Part shown: piece by piece, positions 4,082-5,650 of the stretch | Numbering within the stretch: position 1 is the first letter of the stretch | Layout of the letters: the number at the start of each line of letters is the position of its first letter | Source: Myxococcales bacterium | Lineage (GTDB): Bacteria; Myxococcota; Polyangia; Fen-1088 | Assembly (NCBI GenBank): GCA_003159055.1 | Contig: PMLH01000177.1 | Span: 215 to 5,864 of the forward strand | Reading direction: 5' to 3' | DNA: 5,650 bases | Translations under genes and position numbers: made by a program | Notes under the pieces: model-generated | What the model saw: the letters and a program-made list of their open reading frames with translations, nothing else | Databases searched by the model: none | Told to the model about the DNA's origin: nothing

Positions 4082-5294
4082 GTGAAAGCTGCTTCGGTCG
4101 TGACGCACGATCGAAGCAGGTTCGTCCGCCCAATTGTGGCGAGATGCGCCGTTCGTGCGCAATCACGGCCGATAACGCCAAAGCGGGGCCGATGGGCAGA
4201 CTCTTCCCGTCTGCCGCCGCCTCCGCCAACCGGCATTGCTCGTCGAGTCTGCGCAGCGCCGCCAGTTTGTCGCTTTGTCCCAAGTGTGCGCGGTCGACAG
4301 CTCGCCGAAGCGTCCGCAGCGTCTCGTCGTAGACCTTGAGCGGCACCGGAAATGGATGGCCGTCCTTTCCGCCGTGCGCAAAGGCGAAGCGCGCCGGATC
4401 AGAGAATCGGCTCGGCGCCCCGTGCAGCACCTCCGCCACCAAGGACAGCGCGAACAACGTGCGCTGCCCTATGTTCGGCGTGAGCAAAAGCTCGGGGAAG
4501 CTCGCCGGTCCTTGCCGAGCCGCCACGTGCAAGGCCGCGCCCAGGCGGCGTAGGTCCAGGTTGTCTGCGCGCACGTCGTGATGGCTCGGCATTGCAAGCA
4601 CGCGCTCGACCTCGGCCACCACGCCCGCAGGATCGGACACTGCAAGGCTGACAGTTTTCTGCCTGGCCGCTGCCGCGCCACGATCGGTGAGATTCACAAT
4701 GGGCAGAGGACTCGGTTCTCCCTCGATCGCCGCGTGCGGCTGGTCGACGAAAGATCCGGCGCGATCCCAAAGCCAATGGTACCGGCGTGCCTGGCGCTTG
4801 TCCGGATTCATCCCCTGCTGCACGACGACCCACTTGCCGTCGTCGGTGACCACGAAGCTGTGCAAATACAGATCGAACCCGTCCTGCACAGCCGCGCTGT
4901 CGACCTTGGCGACCAGCCGGCTCGCGCGCACCAATCCGGTTGCGTCGAGGGAAAGCGTGTCTCCGAGGGCACGAAGCTCGTCGGGCGTACGACGAGAATG
5001 CCGCCCGCGGCCACCACAGACGTGGATGCCAAGCTCGGCTTCCACGGGTGCTAGGCCTCGCTTGAGCGCACCGAGCACGCTGGTCGTGATCCCCGAGGAG
5101 TGCCAATCCATCCCCATGACACAGCCGAGCGACTGGAACCAAAACGGATCGGCCAGCCGACGCAAAACCTCATCGCGGCCGTAGTCCAGCACCAACGCCT
5201 CGACCATCACCCGGCCGAGGCGCGCCATGCGCGTCGCCAGCCACATCGGGACGCGACCGCCGTGAAGAGGCAAATCCGCGATGCCGGTCCTCAT
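4044..5294 (-). CDS. DUF763 domain protein
   Basis: This 416-residue protein is a full-length member of the DUF763 family found in archaea and some bacteria, with no established function that I know of. Typical blocks are MRTGIADLPLHGGRVPMWL at the start, DPFWFQSLGCVMGMDWHSSG (49-68) followed by ITTSVLGALKRG, GGRGRHSRRTP (94-104), DGKWVVVQQGMN (142-153), FAHGGKDGHPFPV (294-306) and PKQLSLRF (400-407). LLLTPNIGQRTLFALSLVAE (260-279) looks like a helix-hairpin-helix, a fold often seen in DNA-binding proteins, which is an inference. ATG 5294 fits the family's start (M-[KR]-T-G-x-ADLPLHGG); the frame continues back to a TTG at 5315. The family usually ends soon after KQL-like sequence, so the last nine or so residues are an extension, and they overlap flgM on the other strand. 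It is 37 bases after the 5332-5640 gene and probably shares its transcript. The cytoplasm is likely, as there is no signal peptide or membrane helix. Confidence 0.9.
   Translation of the reverse strand: MRTGIADLPLHGGRVPMWLATRMARLGRVMVEALVLDYGRDEVLRRLADPFWFQSLGCVMGMDWHSSGITTSVLGALKRGLAPVEAELGIHVCGGRGRHSRRTPDELRALGDTLSLDATGLVRASRLVAKVDSAAVQDGFDLYLHSFVVTDDGKWVVVQQGMNPDKRQARRYHWLWDRAGSFVDQPHAAIEGEPSPLPIVNLTDRGAAAARQKTVSLAVSDPAGVVAEVERVLAMPSHHDVRADNLDLRRLGAALHVAARQGPASFPELLLTPNIGQRTLFALSLVAEVLHGAPSRFSDPARFAFAHGGKDGHPFPVPLKVYDETLRTLRRAVDRAHLGQSDKLAALRRLDEQCRLAEAAADGKSLPIGPALALSAVIAHERRISPQLGGRTCFDRASRPKQLSLRFDRGALSPKS
4089..4119 (+). terminator. 14-bp stem-loop after flgM, probable terminator
   Basis: CTGCTTCGGTCGTG-ACG-CACGATCGAAGCAG forms 14 pairs with one G·T wobble and a three-base loop, beginning eight bases after the flgM stop. 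It is the strongest hairpin I see in the window. No T-run follows on the plus strand (GTTCGTCC), so efficiency as an intrinsic terminator is uncertain. It lies inside the last codons (about 392-402) of the opposing DUF763 gene. It most likely ends the sigma/anti-sigma transcript; an RNA-stability role is possible. Confidence 0.55.
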
Positions 5295-5331
5295 CGGCGC
5301 ACCGCCAGTGGGCAACGCCGGGGCAAGAGCG

Positions 5332-5640
5332 CTACTCGCCCGAGAAGCGAACGTAGGTGTGCTCTTCCCCTGCTGCGGCCCGCACGGCCTCGAGAATCGC
5401 CTCGCAATGCGCCTTCACCTCGGTCTTCGCCGATCCGCGAAGCCGGCTTTCCAGCTCTTTGACGACCAGCGGAATCTGAATCTGGTTGAACAACGTGTCG
5501 CCAAACGGGTCGACAAAGCGCAGACAGGGCGAAGTCGCGTCTTCGCGATCCGGAAGCAACTTCTCGGTCAGGTTCCCATCGTCGAGAACCTCATCTTGAA
5601 CTTCACCTGATTCGGTCTCCACGCGCACGTCGATTCCCAT
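5332..5640 (-). CDS. Small conserved protein of unknown function
   Basis: I do not recognise a named family for this 102-residue, acidic, soluble-looking protein, although its type (MGIDVRVET...LRFVDPFGDTLFNQIQ...VKAHCEAILEAVRAA...HTYVRF) recalls small conserved hypothetical proteins annotated in several bacterial phyla. It begins with beta-like sequence, has a conserved-looking core CLRFVDPFGDTLFNQIQIP (39-57), then two helical segments (about 58-68, 72-90) and a final strand HTYVRF (94-99). It has no Cys pair, metal motif, signal peptide or membrane helix. ATG 5640 is preceded by GAGAGGAACC (minus strand), a good Shine-Dalgarno and the clearest one in the window. It lies upstream of, and 37 bases from, the DUF763 gene on the same strand, so the two are probably one operon. 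That is the only clue to function. Confidence 0.8.
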   Translation of the reverse strand: MGIDVRVETESGEVQDEVLDDGNLTEKLLPDREDATSPCLRFVDPFGDTLFNQIQIPLVVKELESRLRGSAKTEVKAHCEAILEAVRAAAGEEHTYVRFSGE

Positions 5641-5650
5641 GGTTCCTCTC

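Noticed and set aside
1..5650. tRNA, rRNA, CRISPR array, insertion sequence or transposase
   Set aside because: I saw no cloverleaf, rRNA core, regularly spaced repeat array, transposase motif or terminal inverted repeats.

Overview
This is a GC-rich (by eye about 60% G+C) bacterial window with closely spaced genes. An NtrC-family enhancer-binding regulator, a well-formed sigma-54 promoter, a FliA/WhiG-type sigma factor and a DUF763 gene all point to a Gram-negative of the Myxococcota/deltaproteobacterial type. That assignment is an inference; no rRNA or other marker gene is present.

Layout. (1) 2-646, minus: a respiratory NADH-dehydrogenase gene in which a NuoE domain runs without a stop into the N-terminus of NuoF; it leaves the window at its 3' side. 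(2) 647-764: divergent promoter region. (3) 765-1148, plus: a CrcB/Fluc fluoride channel, followed by a small hairpin and an A/C-rich, G-poor stretch. (4) 1486-2811, plus (open upstream to 1333): an NtrC-type regulator whose receiver lacks the phosphoacceptor Asp and whose AAA+ domain lacks the GAFTGA sigma-54 contact loop. (5) 2812-2997: a dense regulatory intergenic region with three evenly spaced CGTCA-N6-TGACG-type sites and a near-consensus sigma-54 promoter. (6) 2998-3801, plus: a FliA/WhiG-family sigma factor. (7) 3878-4081, plus: a short FlgM-like anti-sigma factor, followed by a 14-bp stem-loop. (8) 4044-5294, minus: a DUF763 protein whose 3' end overlaps flgM. (9) 5332-5640, minus: a small conserved protein of unknown function, probably co-transcribed with the DUF763 gene.

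How they may work together. The core is a compact regulatory cassette: degenerate NtrC-type regulator, enhancer-like repeats, sigma-54 promoter, sigma-28-type factor, then its FlgM-type antagonist, which may carry its own sigma-28-type promoter. This has the logic of the flagellar sigma-54 to sigma-28 to FlgM cascade, yet no flagellar structural gene is visible in the window. The adjacent regulator appears unable to be phosphorylated or to contact sigma-54 in the usual way. Both predicted start sites of the cassette fall about two bases before a start codon, suggesting leaderless mRNAs. These regulatory links are predictions from sequence.
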